DNA of 64,000 nucleotides from assembly GCA_029237695.1 (NCBI GenBank), contig JAQRGA010000042.1, forward strand, positions 496,001 to 560,000, read 5' to 3'. The notes under the pieces were generated by a model that searched no databases, was not told where the DNA came from, and saw only the letters and a list, made by a program, of their open reading frames with translations. Shown here piece by piece: positions 1 to 7,792 of the stretch; the stretch's first letter is position 1; each line of letters begins with the position of its first letter. Position numbers and translations under genes: made by a program. This DNA comes from Conchocele bisecta. Its lineage: Eukaryota > Mollusca > Bivalvia > Lucinida > Thyasiridae.

Positions 1-294
1 TTCTGTCAAGTCAATTTCATTATTGTTGTTACTTTCATATAGATGGCATATATCTTTACAGAAAACTTTTAAATTGAAAAGTCTTAAGCACTTTCCACAT
101 CTTGCCTTAAATACACTCTTTACTGTTCCTTTCACCAAAATATTATCATTTACTAAAGAGGCATTAAGCTTATATTCAATATCTTTATGCGGTTTGATGT
201 CTTCATTGTTTTGCAGTTTAAAAATATCTTTAGATTCTGTACCGGTTATTTCTATTCCGTCAAATGTAACTCTTGCTGAAATAATTTTTATCAT
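1..294 (-). CDS. DUF177 / YceD family protein (partial, C-terminus outside window)
   Basis: Open frame on the minus strand from an ATG at 294 to the window edge, about 98 residues. I translated it by hand. The middle reads VKGTVKSVFKARCGKCLR, which matches the conserved V.G.V.....C.RCL core of the DUF177 (YceD) family; the two cysteines sit near residues 69 and 72. Family members lie just upstream of rpmF (ribosomal protein L32) and are linked to 23S rRNA accumulation. The order rsmD-coaD-DUF177 fits this, so rpmF probably follows just outside the window. There is no strong Shine-Dalgarno sequence, and the gene starts 18 bases after the coaD stop, which suggests translation from a shared transcript. 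Confidence 0.7.
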   Translation of the reverse strand, partial: MIKIISARVTFDGIEITGTESKDIFKLQNNEDIKPHKDIEYKLNASLVNDNILVKGTVKSVFKARCGKCLRLFNLKVFCKDICHLYESNNNNEIDLTE

Positions 295-311
295 AATTCA
301 ATCTATAATTA

Positions 312-803
312 TTAGCTATTTAGTAGTTTCTTTTTTTTTAAAGCGTCTATGACAACTTGAGGCACAAAAGCAGAAATGTCTCCGTTGTATTTAGCTATTT
401 CTTTTATCATTCTTGAACTTGTAAAAGAATATTCAGGACTCGGCATTAAAAATACAGTTTCACATAGATGATTTAATTCCCTGTTCATTAATGCCATTTG
501 AAATTCAAATTCAAAGTCAGAAAGAGCTCTAAGTCCTCTCACGACTACGCATGCATTAAATTCTTTGACTGCATCGACTAATAATCCATTAAAACTTTTA
601 AACTCTATATTTGTTAATTTTTTTTCTTTACATGAAAGTTTTAAAAGTTCCTGTCTTTCAGCCATTGTGAATAAAGAATTTTTAGTCTCATTTATGGCTA
701 TTGAAATGATTAGTTTATCAAATAATTTTGATGCTCTTTCTATAACATCTAAATGTCCATTTGTTGCCGGATCAAAGCTTCCTGGAAAAAGTGCTGTCTT
801 CAT
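312..803 (-). CDS. coaD: phosphopantetheine adenylyltransferase
   Basis: 163 aa, the usual length for CoaD. It transfers AMP from ATP to 4'-phosphopantetheine, the penultimate step of coenzyme A synthesis, in the cytoplasm. The N-terminus shows the nucleotidyltransferase motif PGSFDPATNGH (residues 7-17, with the T-x-G-H signature). RGLRA near residue 88 and YSFTSSRMIKEIA near residue 125 are the other two family blocks (substrate and ATP contacts). It lies between rsmD (about 70 bases upstream) and the DUF177 gene, a gene order common in many bacteria. Nothing looks damaged. Confidence 0.97.
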   Translation of the reverse strand: MKTALFPGSFDPATNGHLDVIERASKLFDKLIISIAINETKNSLFTMAERQELLKLSCKEKKLTNIEFKSFNGLLVDAVKEFNACVVVRGLRALSDFEFEFQMALMNRELNHLCETVFLMPSPEYSFTSSRMIKEIAKYNGDISAFVPQVVIDALKKKKLLNS

Positions 804-872
804 CTGAAATATACCTAATCCTTAATAATTAAATATTTAATTCTATTACTATACATTGTTTTTTTGAAAAAA

Positions 873-1445
873 TTAAATTACAGATTTTAATATATAGAAA
901 ATTGATTGACCTACTTTAATCCTATTTTCTGCTGCCCACATTTCATATTCTTCAAATTTAGGTTTCTTAGAAAGGTCAGATGAGGTTTCAAAAATAACTA
1001 ATGAATTTTTTGCCCATAGGGAAAATTCTTTTGTTTTAAATAATGCATCAGCTATGTCACATGAGGCTGCATAAGGTGGGTCTAAAAAAATTACATCAAC
1101 CTTTTGGGTTAAGCTACCTAAAGTTTTGTTGATATTTTTAGCATCACTATTTAATATGTTTAGTTCAGATTTGACACCTGCTTTTCGAAGTTTGTCTATA
1201 TTTTTAGAAATTATTTTGCAGTTGTTACGCAAAATTTCAACAAAATATACTAAGTCTGCTCCTCTGCTAGCTGCTTCTAATCCAAATCCTCCTGTGCCGG
1301 CACAAAGATCTACTACAGTGAATCCGTTTAAGTTACTTAATTTATCAAAAAGAGATTTTCTAGCTCTTACACTGGTAGGTCTGACAGTTAATCCTTTTGG
1401 AACATCAAGTTTTATATTTTTAGCTATTCCTGAAATTATATTCAT
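873..1445 (-). CDS. rsmD: 16S rRNA (guanine(966)-N(2))-methyltransferase
   Basis: 190 aa. SAM-dependent methyltransferase acting on G966 of 16S rRNA. Residues 45-58 carry the SAM-binding loop (VDLCAGTGGFGLEA), and DPPY at 122-125 is the N-methyltransferase catalytic motif. The N-terminus (MNIISGIAKN, then VRPTSVRARKSLFD) is typical of RsmD, where R-P-T sits in the substrate loop. It is first in the rsmD-coaD-DUF177 run. Upstream on the same strand lies only an oppF remnant, so the promoter is probably within about 100 bases of 1445. Confidence 0.95.
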   Translation of the reverse strand: MNIISGIAKNIKLDVPKGLTVRPTSVRARKSLFDKLSNLNGFTVVDLCAGTGGFGLEAASRGADLVYFVEILRNNCKIISKNIDKLRKAGVKSELNILNSDAKNINKTLGSLTQKVDVIFLDPPYAASCDIADALFKTKEFSLWAKNSLVIFETSSDLSKKPKFEEYEMWAAENRIKVGQSIFYILKSVI

Positions 1446-1456
1446 TTTTTTAATTC

Positions 1457-1866
1457 TTAATTTATATGAAAATAGGCATAATAATGTTCTGTTTTATTTA
1501 TCGGTTCTAATTCTTGAGTTTTATCTTTATACACATCATTGGTAAAACTACATCTTTGATATAATTTGCAGCAATCACCAATTTTAAAATTATTATTTTC
1601 GTAAATCTTTTTTCTTTTTGACTCTTATTTTAGAAATATCATCGCCTAATACTTCAATTTTTCCTTCAGTTGGATGCTCTAAATTAACTATTAATTTTGC
1701 AATTGTAGATTTTCCGCAGCCACTTTCTCCCGCCAGTCCCGGCGTTTCGCCTTTTTTTATTGTAAAAAAAAACTGAGTTAACAGCTTTAATATATTCATA
1801 TTTACTGAATATAGACTTTTTAATAGGATAATTTTTTTAAAAATTTGTTACTTCAAGTAAACTCAT
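1457..1866 (-). pseudogene. oppF/dppF-type oligopeptide ABC transporter ATPase remnant
   Basis: Degraded minus-strand gene. An ATG at 1866 begins MSLLEVTNF and then meets an in-frame TAA. The same frame goes on as KNYPIKKSIFSKYEYIKAVN, the usual N-terminus of an OppF/DppF ATPase. At a run of nine T the frame shifts to TIKKGETPGLAGESGCGKST, which carries a Walker A motif. The homology stops after DISK, and a third frame ending at 1457 reads GDCCKLYQRCSFTNDVY, which resembles the cysteine-containing C-terminal tail of these ATPases. The Walker B and signature regions are missing, so there is one stop, at least one frameshift and a large internal deletion. The longest intact piece is only 68 codons (1593-1799). 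No partner permease or binding protein is present. Confidence 0.75.
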
Positions 1867-1878
1867 AATTTGATATTT

Positions 1879-2409
1879 TTAATTCCTGCTTAATTCAATA
1901 TCTCCTATGTCAGATTCAAGTGTTACAGACTGTCCCAGTATTTCTATGTTGATAGTTACCATTTCTCTATTATTTCGCTTACTTATTATTCCTGAAACTC
2001 CGGCTAGCGGTCCTTCAGTAACAGTTATTTTTTTACCTCGTACAATTTCAGGTTTTATTATAATCTCTTTTTCTTTAGAAATTTTTTCCAGAATAATCAA
2101 CGCATTGAGTTCATCTATTAGCTGTGGCTCCGTTGCTGTATCCATATCGACTTGGTACAACACACTATGTGATTTTACTAATGATTTAAAAATTTCTGAA
2201 GATAGATTACAAAAAATATAACCCGGAAACATAGGTACATGAAAAGTGACACTTTTTTTCCCATATCTTTTAATACTTAACCTTAATGGCAGGTAGTGAA
2301 TAATATTATTAGCTAAGCAGTATTCATCCAGTTTTTTTTCCCGTTTAACTTTTGTTCTCACAGGTGTCCATAATTGATTATCTATGTGGACTATTTTAGT
2401 CTTCTCCAT
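1879..2409 (-). CDS. NusG-family transcription factor (NusG/RfaH-like paralogue)
   Basis: 176 aa with the two-domain NusG plan. The N-terminal NGN domain has FPGYIF at residues 61-66. A KOW domain spans about 129-165 (VTEGPLAGVSGII). NusG proteins bind the RNA polymerase clamp and control pausing, termination or coupling to ribosomes. The core nusG normally sits beside secE and rplK; this copy follows dciA instead (9-base gap), so a specialised paralogue of the RfaH/LoaP type is likely. The bias of the N-terminal domain towards variable residues supports that, but its target operon cannot be told from here. Confidence 0.8.
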   Translation of the reverse strand: MEKTKIVHIDNQLWTPVRTKVKREKKLDEYCLANNIIHYLPLRLSIKRYGKKSVTFHVPMFPGYIFCNLSSEIFKSLVKSHSVLYQVDMDTATEPQLIDELNALIILEKISKEKEIIIKPEIVRGKKITVTEGPLAGVSGIISKRNNREMVTINIEILGQSVTLESDIGDIELSRN

Positions 2410-2418
2410 AAAGCGATG

Positions 2419-2862
2419 TTAACCTTTCTTATCTTTTCCTAAGGGAATAAACAGTAATTTTTTAAAAAATCTTTTTCCACATAAAGAGCGAACTTTTTCT
2501 TCAATTAAAGTACTAGAGTAATTTTTAAGTTCCATAAGCCAAATACTATTAGTAACTTCAATTGTCAAATAACCATTTTTTATAGAAACAGGTTTTGATA
2601 TTTTACCTACCTGATCACCGACTAAAGAGATCCATTCTTTTTGCAGTCTCATTAGTTTTCCCTGTTCTGGAATAGATGTTTGTGACATGAGTTTATTTAA
2701 TGTATCCTGAATTGGTATAGCTTTAGGTAGATAGGCAATTATTTCATTTTTCCCCGTATCTTTTCCATACCATTCGGATAATATTAATTCTAATTTATTA
2801 TATTTTTTTCTTTTAGAGCTTTTATGAATTTTAAGCCATTTATCATTAAAATTATTATTCAT
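2419..2862 (-). CDS. DciA-like (DUF721) helicase-loading protein
   Basis: 147 aa. From about residue 45 the protein shows the DUF721 pattern: IQDTLNKLMSQTSIPEQGKL, then W..LVGDQVGKISKPVSIKNG and a C-terminal segment with LTIEVTNSIWLMEL. DUF721 proteins include DciA, the replacement for DnaC-type loaders of the replicative helicase in many bacteria. The N-terminal 40 residues are basic. It is upstream of the nusG-like gene in a two-gene run. Family assignment is firm; the helicase-loading role is inherited from DciA. Confidence 0.75.
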   Translation of the reverse strand: MNNNFNDKWLKIHKSSKRKKYNKLELILSEWYGKDTGKNEIIAYLPKAIPIQDTLNKLMSQTSIPEQGKLMRLQKEWISLVGDQVGKISKPVSIKNGYLTIEVTNSIWLMELKNYSSTLIEEKVRSLCGKRFFKKLLFIPLGKDKKG

Positions 2863-2956
2863 ATTGTTTACAATTTTTAATTATGGAAAATCTATAATTT
2901 ATACTTTCTTACTAATTTGCCAAATAAATGATTTTGCAAGTTTAAGTTTGAAATGA

Positions 2957-3337
2957 TTAAGTTTTAAGTCTGAAAAAATATAAAGGTGTACATAAAATTT
3001 CCCAGCAAAATAGAAATGGGGATATGGAACCTTTTACTATATTTTTAATTCCATCTCCAAGTAGTCCAAAAGGGAACCCGAAGAATGTTTGCAAAACACC
3101 GAGAGGAAGTCTGAATATATTTAACAGTTCTATACCTGCTTTATAAAAGGCAGGGAGAGTTCGAATCATTCCATTGGCAGTATACTTTGCGATTTTTATG
3201 GCAAAAGGTACGATAATAGGTGCTAAAATAGCAATTGTTACGGGATCCATTGCTTTGGCTTTAGGTATCTGAATCCCAAAAGAAAGTATACCAAAACAAA
3301 GATAAATAAATAATGATTTTTTAGCGTATATGTACAT
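2957..3337 (-). CDS. small secreted or membrane protein, function unknown
   Basis: 126 aa, not recognised. Residues 8-29 form a hydrophobic signal-like segment that ends in AKA followed by MDPV, a plausible signal peptidase I site. The mature part is also hydrophobic, with stretches at about 35-48 and a Phe/Gly-rich segment (LGVLQTFFGFPFGLLGDG) near residue 80, so it may be membrane associated. No cysteine or metal motifs are conserved. It stands alone, separated from cimA upstream by a strong inverted repeat, so it probably has its own promoter. Confidence 0.6.
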   Translation of the reverse strand: MYIYAKKSLFIYLCFGILSFGIQIPKAKAMDPVTIAILAPIIVPFAIKIAKYTANGMIRTLPAFYKAGIELLNIFRLPLGVLQTFFGFPFGLLGDGIKNIVKGSISPFLFCWEILCTPLYFFRLKT

Positions 3338-3358
3338 TAAATATGTTAGCAGAATTAG

Positions 3359-3400
3359 ATTTTAAATTATCTTACTCTTAATGATAAGATAATTTAAAAT
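3359..3400 (-). terminator. inverted repeat after cimA
   Basis: Perfect arms of 15-16 bases (3359-3374 and 3385-3400) around a 10-base loop, all AT-rich. It lies 3' of cimA and 5' of the small secreted protein. On the minus strand the stem runs directly into T-rich sequence. An intrinsic terminator is the likeliest role; an operator for the downstream gene is the alternative. Confidence 0.5.
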
Positions 3401-3447
3401 AAAATCTATAAGCTAACTTTATTAAAAAACACTAAATATCGCTCTCT

Positions 3448-5022
3448 TTATTTTTTTTGTAAAATATATTCCATAGAATCAACTAATGCCTCCCATGAAG
3501 CCTCTATTATATTTTCACTAACTCCGACAGTTTCCCATGAATCAGTTCCGTTACCTGATTCTATTAAAACTCTTATTTTTGAAGCTGTACCATCATTGCC
3601 TTCGAGAATTCTGACTTTAAAATCATTTAATTTGACATTTTTAATTTCAGGGTAAAAGCGTCTCAAAGCCTTTCTAAAAGCTTTATCTAAAGCATTAATT
3701 GGACCTTCTCCTTCTGCTGCCATTAATTCATGTTCACCTTTTACATTTACCTTTACAGTAGCTTCAGCAAGACATGGTTCATTATGCCCTCTTTTTTCTA
3801 TAATTACTCTATAGCCATCCAGAGTGAAAAATGGAGTATGTTTATTCATTGCTTTATTCATCATAACACTGAATGATGCATCAGCTGTTTCAAATTCATA
3901 ACCCTCATTTTCTCTTTTTTTCAAATTTTTTAAAATATTTTTTAATTCATCTTTCGATATGCTTTCCTGATTATGAGCAGACATTTTCATTAGTATATTA
4001 CTTTTTCCTGAGAGATCTGAAATAAGAATTCTACGCTTATTGCCAACTAAATTAGGTGCTATGTGTTCAAACGTGACTGGATTTTTCTCAACGGCATTGA
4101 CATGCATTCCGCCTTTATGTGCAAATGAACAGTCACCTACATAAGGCTGCCTCTGATTGTTCTTTAGATTTGCTATTTCATCTACAAATTTACTGACATC
4201 TTTTAGCTTTATTAAGCTGCCGTATGGCAAAACTTTCTTATGCATTTTAAGTTCTATGTTAGGTATGATCGAACATAAATTAGCATTTCCGCATCTTTCT
4301 CCATAACCGTTTATTGTTCCTTGTATATGTCTAATTCCTGCATCAACAGCTATTAGTGAGTTTGCAACTGCTAAATCAGAATCATTATGGCAATGAATGC
4401 CAACAATAATTTCTTTAGGAAGTGAATGAACAATATTTTTAGATATTGTATTAATTTCAGAACTTAAACATCCTCCGTTTGTATCACATAAAACAATAGT
4501 TGTTGCACCATTATTTACAGCAGTCTGTAATGCAGCTTTAGCATATTCAGGATTATCTTTATAGCCATCAAAAAAATGTTCAGCGTCAAAAATTACTTCT
4601 CGCTCCTTGTCGTATAAAAATGAACATGAGTCTGCGATGATTTTAAGATTTTCATCAGGAGATATTTTTAATACTTCATTTACATGCAGCAGCCATGATT
4701 TGCCAAATATTGTTACAACAGGTGTTTCAGATGCTAAGAGTTTTAATATATTATCATCATCTTCAACTTTATTACTATTTCTTCTTGTACTTCCGAAAGC
4801 AGCTAATTTTGAATTTTTAAAATTAATTTTTTTAGCCTTTTCAAAAAAAGCAATATCTTTTGGGTTTGATCCTGGCCAGCCACCTTCAATGTATGAAACA
4901 CCGAATTCATCAAGAGTTTCTGCAATTCTAACTTTATCGTGCATTGAAAATGAAACCCCTTCTGCCTGTGAGCCATCTCTAAGTGTAGTGTCGTAAATAT
5001 TTATAAAATCTGAATTATACAT
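3448..5022 (-). CDS. cimA: (R)-citramalate synthase
   Basis: 524 aa. The HMGL-like TIM-barrel domain starts with INIYDTTLRDGSQAEGVSF (residues 7-25), containing the metal-binding Asp and catalytic Arg, and includes HCHNDSDLAVAN near 212 (metal-binding HxH). A C-terminal LeuA-type regulatory domain follows from about residue 385. The length and the IEGGWPGSNPKD block separate CimA from 2-isopropylmalate synthase. It condenses pyruvate with acetyl-CoA, giving a threonine-independent route to 2-oxobutanoate and isoleucine. The acetolactate synthase small subunit (ilvN) is 46 kb away in this window. It is followed upstream by mazG with an 18-base gap. Confidence 0.92.
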   Translation of the reverse strand: MYNSDFINIYDTTLRDGSQAEGVSFSMHDKVRIAETLDEFGVSYIEGGWPGSNPKDIAFFEKAKKINFKNSKLAAFGSTRRNSNKVEDDDNILKLLASETPVVTIFGKSWLLHVNEVLKISPDENLKIIADSCSFLYDKEREVIFDAEHFFDGYKDNPEYAKAALQTAVNNGATTIVLCDTNGGCLSSEINTISKNIVHSLPKEIIVGIHCHNDSDLAVANSLIAVDAGIRHIQGTINGYGERCGNANLCSIIPNIELKMHKKVLPYGSLIKLKDVSKFVDEIANLKNNQRQPYVGDCSFAHKGGMHVNAVEKNPVTFEHIAPNLVGNKRRILISDLSGKSNILMKMSAHNQESISKDELKNILKNLKKRENEGYEFETADASFSVMMNKAMNKHTPFFTLDGYRVIIEKRGHNEPCLAEATVKVNVKGEHELMAAEGEGPINALDKAFRKALRRFYPEIKNVKLNDFKVRILEGNDGTASKIRVLIESGNGTDSWETVGVSENIIEASWEALVDSMEYILQKK

Positions 5023-5040
5023 AAATTATAATCTCCTATT

Positions 5041-5844
5041 TTAGATCTTTTTTAATTTTGAATTTTGCCAATATTCTTCTAATTCTTCTATTTTAAGGTC
5101 TGAAAGCTCTTTATTATTCTTTTTAACCTGTTTTTCAATGTAGTTAAATCTTGATTTAAACTTGTCAATTGTATTATTTAGTAAATGTGTTGAAGAACTT
5201 TTATTTCTAAAACGGCATAGATTTACCAGTGTAAATAGCAGATCACCAATTTCTTCTTCTATTTCTTCATTATTATTATTGTTATAAGCATTTTTAAGTT
5301 CTTCTATTTCCTCGTGAAGTTTATTCAGTACACCTTTTTCACTATCCCAGTCAAAGCCTATTTCTGCTGCTTTTTTCTGTATTTGTTCTGCTCTTATCAG
5401 TGCCGGTAAATTATATGGGATGCCATCTAGAATAGAGTTCGGAGGAGGAATATTTTTTTCTTTTTTTTCTGTAAACTTAATTTCTTCCCATAACTTGGCT
5501 ACTTGTTCTGAGTCATTAAGCTTTTGATGATTTCCAAAAACATGAGGATGTCTTCGTAACATTTTTTCAGAGACTTCATTAACGACATCTTCAAAATTGA
5601 ATCTATTTTTTTCATCTGCTATTTGAGAATGAAAAACTATATGCATTAATAAATCGCCTAATTCTTCTTTTATATTTTCATTATCTTTGGCATCTATTGC
5701 ATCTAATAACTCTGCTGCTTCGTCGATGAATAGCGGTTTTAAAGATTCATGAGTTTGTTTTCTGTCCCATGGGCAGCCGTTGGGAGCTCTAAGACGGTTT
5801 ATAATATTTATCAACTCATTAATATTATGATTTTTTTTGGGCAT
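5041..5844 (-). CDS. mazG: nucleoside triphosphate pyrophosphohydrolase
   Basis: 267 aa, close to E. coli MazG (263). It hydrolyses NTPs and dNTPs to the monophosphate and pyrophosphate. Two MazG domains are visible. The first has NGCPWDRKQTHESL (residues 18-31), DEAAEL and EELGDLL, which give the metal-binding Glu/Asp set, then HPHVFG. The second has HEEIEELKNA and EEIEEEIGDLLFTL. It lies upstream of cimA on the same strand with an 18-base gap and may share its transcript. Confidence 0.93.
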   Translation of the reverse strand: MPKKNHNINELINIINRLRAPNGCPWDRKQTHESLKPLFIDEAAELLDAIDAKDNENIKEELGDLLMHIVFHSQIADEKNRFNFEDVVNEVSEKMLRRHPHVFGNHQKLNDSEQVAKLWEEIKFTEKKEKNIPPPNSILDGIPYNLPALIRAEQIQKKAAEIGFDWDSEKGVLNKLHEEIEELKNAYNNNNNEEIEEEIGDLLFTLVNLCRFRNKSSSTHLLNNTIDKFKSRFNYIEKQVKKNNKELSDLKIEELEEYWQNSKLKKI

Positions 5845-6042
5845 AAATATATTTCTCTTAATGTATATTCATTATTTAATCGTAAAGTGTCGATCATTTT
5901 TAGTAAGGTAAGATTGGATATCTTTAATCTATTTGATTCTTATAAAAAAGCAAGAATAGGCATAGTTAAAATTAATTAATCTATTTTTTTAAATAAATTT
6001 TACAAACAGCCTGTTAAATAAGATGAAGAATCAATAAAATAA

Positions 6043-6297
6043 TTATTTATTATGGATTGGGTTATCATTATCACTGTCTATATCCATTAAACATGCTAAT
6101 GAGTTATCTGTTCTCTTTTGTATAGTTTCATGAAAAACCATATTTTTATATTTATTTTTTGATTTATTGATGGTAATTTCATAAACTTCTATACCACCAT
6201 GTGAAATAAGATATAGTTTTTTTTTCCCCAATATTTCACTATTATAATCATTAAAAATATCATATACTGTTTTTTCTAAAAAATTACCTTTAAACAT
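6043..6297 (-). CDS. doubtful small hypothetical protein
   Basis: 84 aa, not recognised. It is rich in Asn, Lys and Ile with no domain, signal or membrane segment. There is no clear Shine-Dalgarno sequence before its ATG. It starts 6 bases after the stop of a second doubtful frame (6303-6494), so the two may be pieces of one decayed gene. Composition alone cannot separate it from chance in DNA this AT-rich. Confidence 0.25.
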   Translation of the reverse strand: MFKGNFLEKTVYDIFNDYNSEILGKKKLYLISHGGIEVYEITINKSKNKYKNMVFHETIQKRTDNSLACLMDIDSDNDNPIHNK

Positions 6298-6302
6298 GAC
6301 AA

Positions 6303-6494
6303 TCAGAGTTTTAAAAGCCGTATTACAAGCCCCCCAAATGTTAAGTTAGTTCCTTTTAAAATTGTAGACTTGGTATATTCTCCATAACGTTTTACTAGAA
6401 ATGCAGCAGTTTTTGCCAGCAGAGAGAGAAATAGCAATACTGTTGATACTATTTTACCAAAAAATATATCAGAGATGGGATTTATTATCTGCAA
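6303..6494 (-). CDS. doubtful small membrane protein or gene fragment
   Basis: 63 aa starting at a TTG without a visible ribosome binding site. Residues 13-34 (FGKIVSTVLLFLSLLAKTAAF) could be one membrane helix, followed by a basic tail. It ends just before the 6043-6297 frame. The rest of the stretch up to 6759 holds no gene, only a CTATCTAT/ATAGATAG inverted repeat near 6630-6680. A fragment of a lost membrane protein is as likely as a real gene. Confidence 0.22.
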   Translation of the reverse strand: MQIINPISDIFFGKIVSTVLLFLSLLAKTAAFLVKRYGEYTKSTILKGTNLTFGGLVIRLLKL

Positions 6495-6759
6495 AATATT
6501 AATGCGTATGATAGCATATATAAAAATATAGATGACAAGATTCCATAGTGTAGAAATTAAGTATCTAGGTAACTATCCCGCCTGAAGAATATTGATTGAT
6601 AAGTTTGATAAAATTAAGTATGAATAAGTTCTATCTATCAAATTTTAAGTTCTGAATTGCTATTCATTTTATAGATAGTAATTAGTTAAACTGGGAGCTG
6701 TTATTTACCGATAATTAATATTCTTTACTATGAATAAAATAATAAAAACAGTAACTCCA

Positions 6760-7257
6760 TTATTTTGGAGAATTGAGAGGGTAGGTATTGTTTATGACTC
6801 TATTATCATTAATAGTTTTCCATACCGTTCTATCTTTGTAAATTAACTTAATCAATTTTGAAGTCGTTAAATTTAGGTTGAGTGCAGTAGATTTAATATC
6901 ATATTCATTGTCATTTAAAATATCAAAAAGTTTTGCTACCCATAAAGGGTAATCATTACTTGAAGGGCTTACGATAATTCTATCAAATTCAATTTTTGTT
7001 CCCCGTATATTAATTGCAATTTTGATTTTTAATTTTTTTATAGCAATTTTTTTGTTGATAGTCTGCTCTCTGTAATTATCTGAAATTACAGTGAGATTCG
7101 TAGGAGTATGAATTATTCTTATTGCAGAAAATTTTTTGTTTTTTTTTTGACCACCAGGCCCAGTTGATTGAAAACTTTCTACTTTGCAGAATTTTAGAAA
7201 AAGTGTATCTTCAAGTATTAGCCATCTGTTTCGTTCGTTGAAATAGTTATATTCCAT
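6760..7257 (-). CDS. release-factor-like GGQ-domain protein
   Basis: 165 aa. It carries the class I release factor catalytic domain alone: STGPGGQKKNKKFSAIRI at residues 31-48, with GGQ at 35-37. ArfB and full-length release factors have GGQ-x-VN at this point; here it is GGQKKNKK. The codon-recognition domains of RF1/RF2 are absent, and so is the long basic tail of ArfB. The C-terminal 50 residues (DYPLWVAKLFDILN, then LTTSKLIKLIYKD) look like a small helix-turn-helix tail, as I recall from release-factor-like proteins of PVC bacteria. It probably frees peptidyl-tRNA from stalled ribosomes. Its neighbour is hpf, another ribosome stress factor, 92 bases upstream. Confidence 0.75.
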   Translation of the reverse strand: MEYNYFNERNRWLILEDTLFLKFCKVESFQSTGPGGQKKNKKFSAIRIIHTPTNLTVISDNYREQTINKKIAIKKLKIKIAINIRGTKIEFDRIIVSPSSNDYPLWVAKLFDILNDNEYDIKSTALNLNLTTSKLIKLIYKDRTVWKTINDNRVINNTYPLNSPK

Positions 7258-7349
7258 TATAAAATTATGATTTCCACTCTCTATAAAAATAAAATCTCCT
7301 AAGAAAATTAACTTAAGAGGTTTTATAAAAATAATATTAAATCAAATAT

Positions 7350-7721
7350 TTATTCCATGTATTCTTCAATAGCTTCAGCTTCAATTTCAGCTTCAGATTT
7401 TTCCTGCTTTACTGTAGGGTGTTTTGAAGATTTGTAATGATTCTGAATTTTATCATAATGCTTTCTGAGCTGAGTATGAGCTTTATTAACAATTGAATCT
7501 ATAGAATCATGCATATCAAAAGATTCAGCACAGGATTCAATGTTTAAATTTTTGCCTCGAATTATTACTTCAGCTTCATATCTTGATTTTTGTGCATCTA
7601 AAATAACTTCTGCACTTGTTACTGGTTGGAAACTTTCCAGTAGAGAAGCAAGTTTATCTTCAGCATAAGTTTTTAAAGTTTCAGAAATATTTCCACTTCG
7701 AACACTTACTATAATACTCAT
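7350..7721 (-). CDS. hpf: ribosome hibernation promoting factor
   Basis: 123 aa, between the short (95 aa) and long (about 180 aa) HPF forms, but without the C-terminal dimerisation domain; the last 25 residues are acidic (EAEIEAEAIEEYME). The S30AE fold is recognisable: ISETLKTYAEDKLASLL at the first helix, then AEVIIRG and HDSIDSIVNKAHTQLRKH at the second. It binds 30S subunits and helps idle ribosomes. It follows lptB by 71 bases, where many Gram-negative bacteria have rpoN between them; rpoN is missing here. Confidence 0.9.
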   Translation of the reverse strand: MSIIVSVRSGNISETLKTYAEDKLASLLESFQPVTSAEVILDAQKSRYEAEVIIRGKNLNIESCAESFDMHDSIDSIVNKAHTQLRKHYDKIQNHYKSSKHPTVKQEKSEAEIEAEAIEEYME

Positions 7722-7792
7722 TATGGACTCCTTTTTTTACTTTGAATATATAATATAACAATACTGGTAAATAAAACAATAAAAAATATATC

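Noticed and set aside
23..352. Plus-strand 109-codon frame at the window start
   Set aside because: It is the shadow of the DUF177 gene and coaD on the minus strand; the opposite frame matches DUF177 with its two cysteines.
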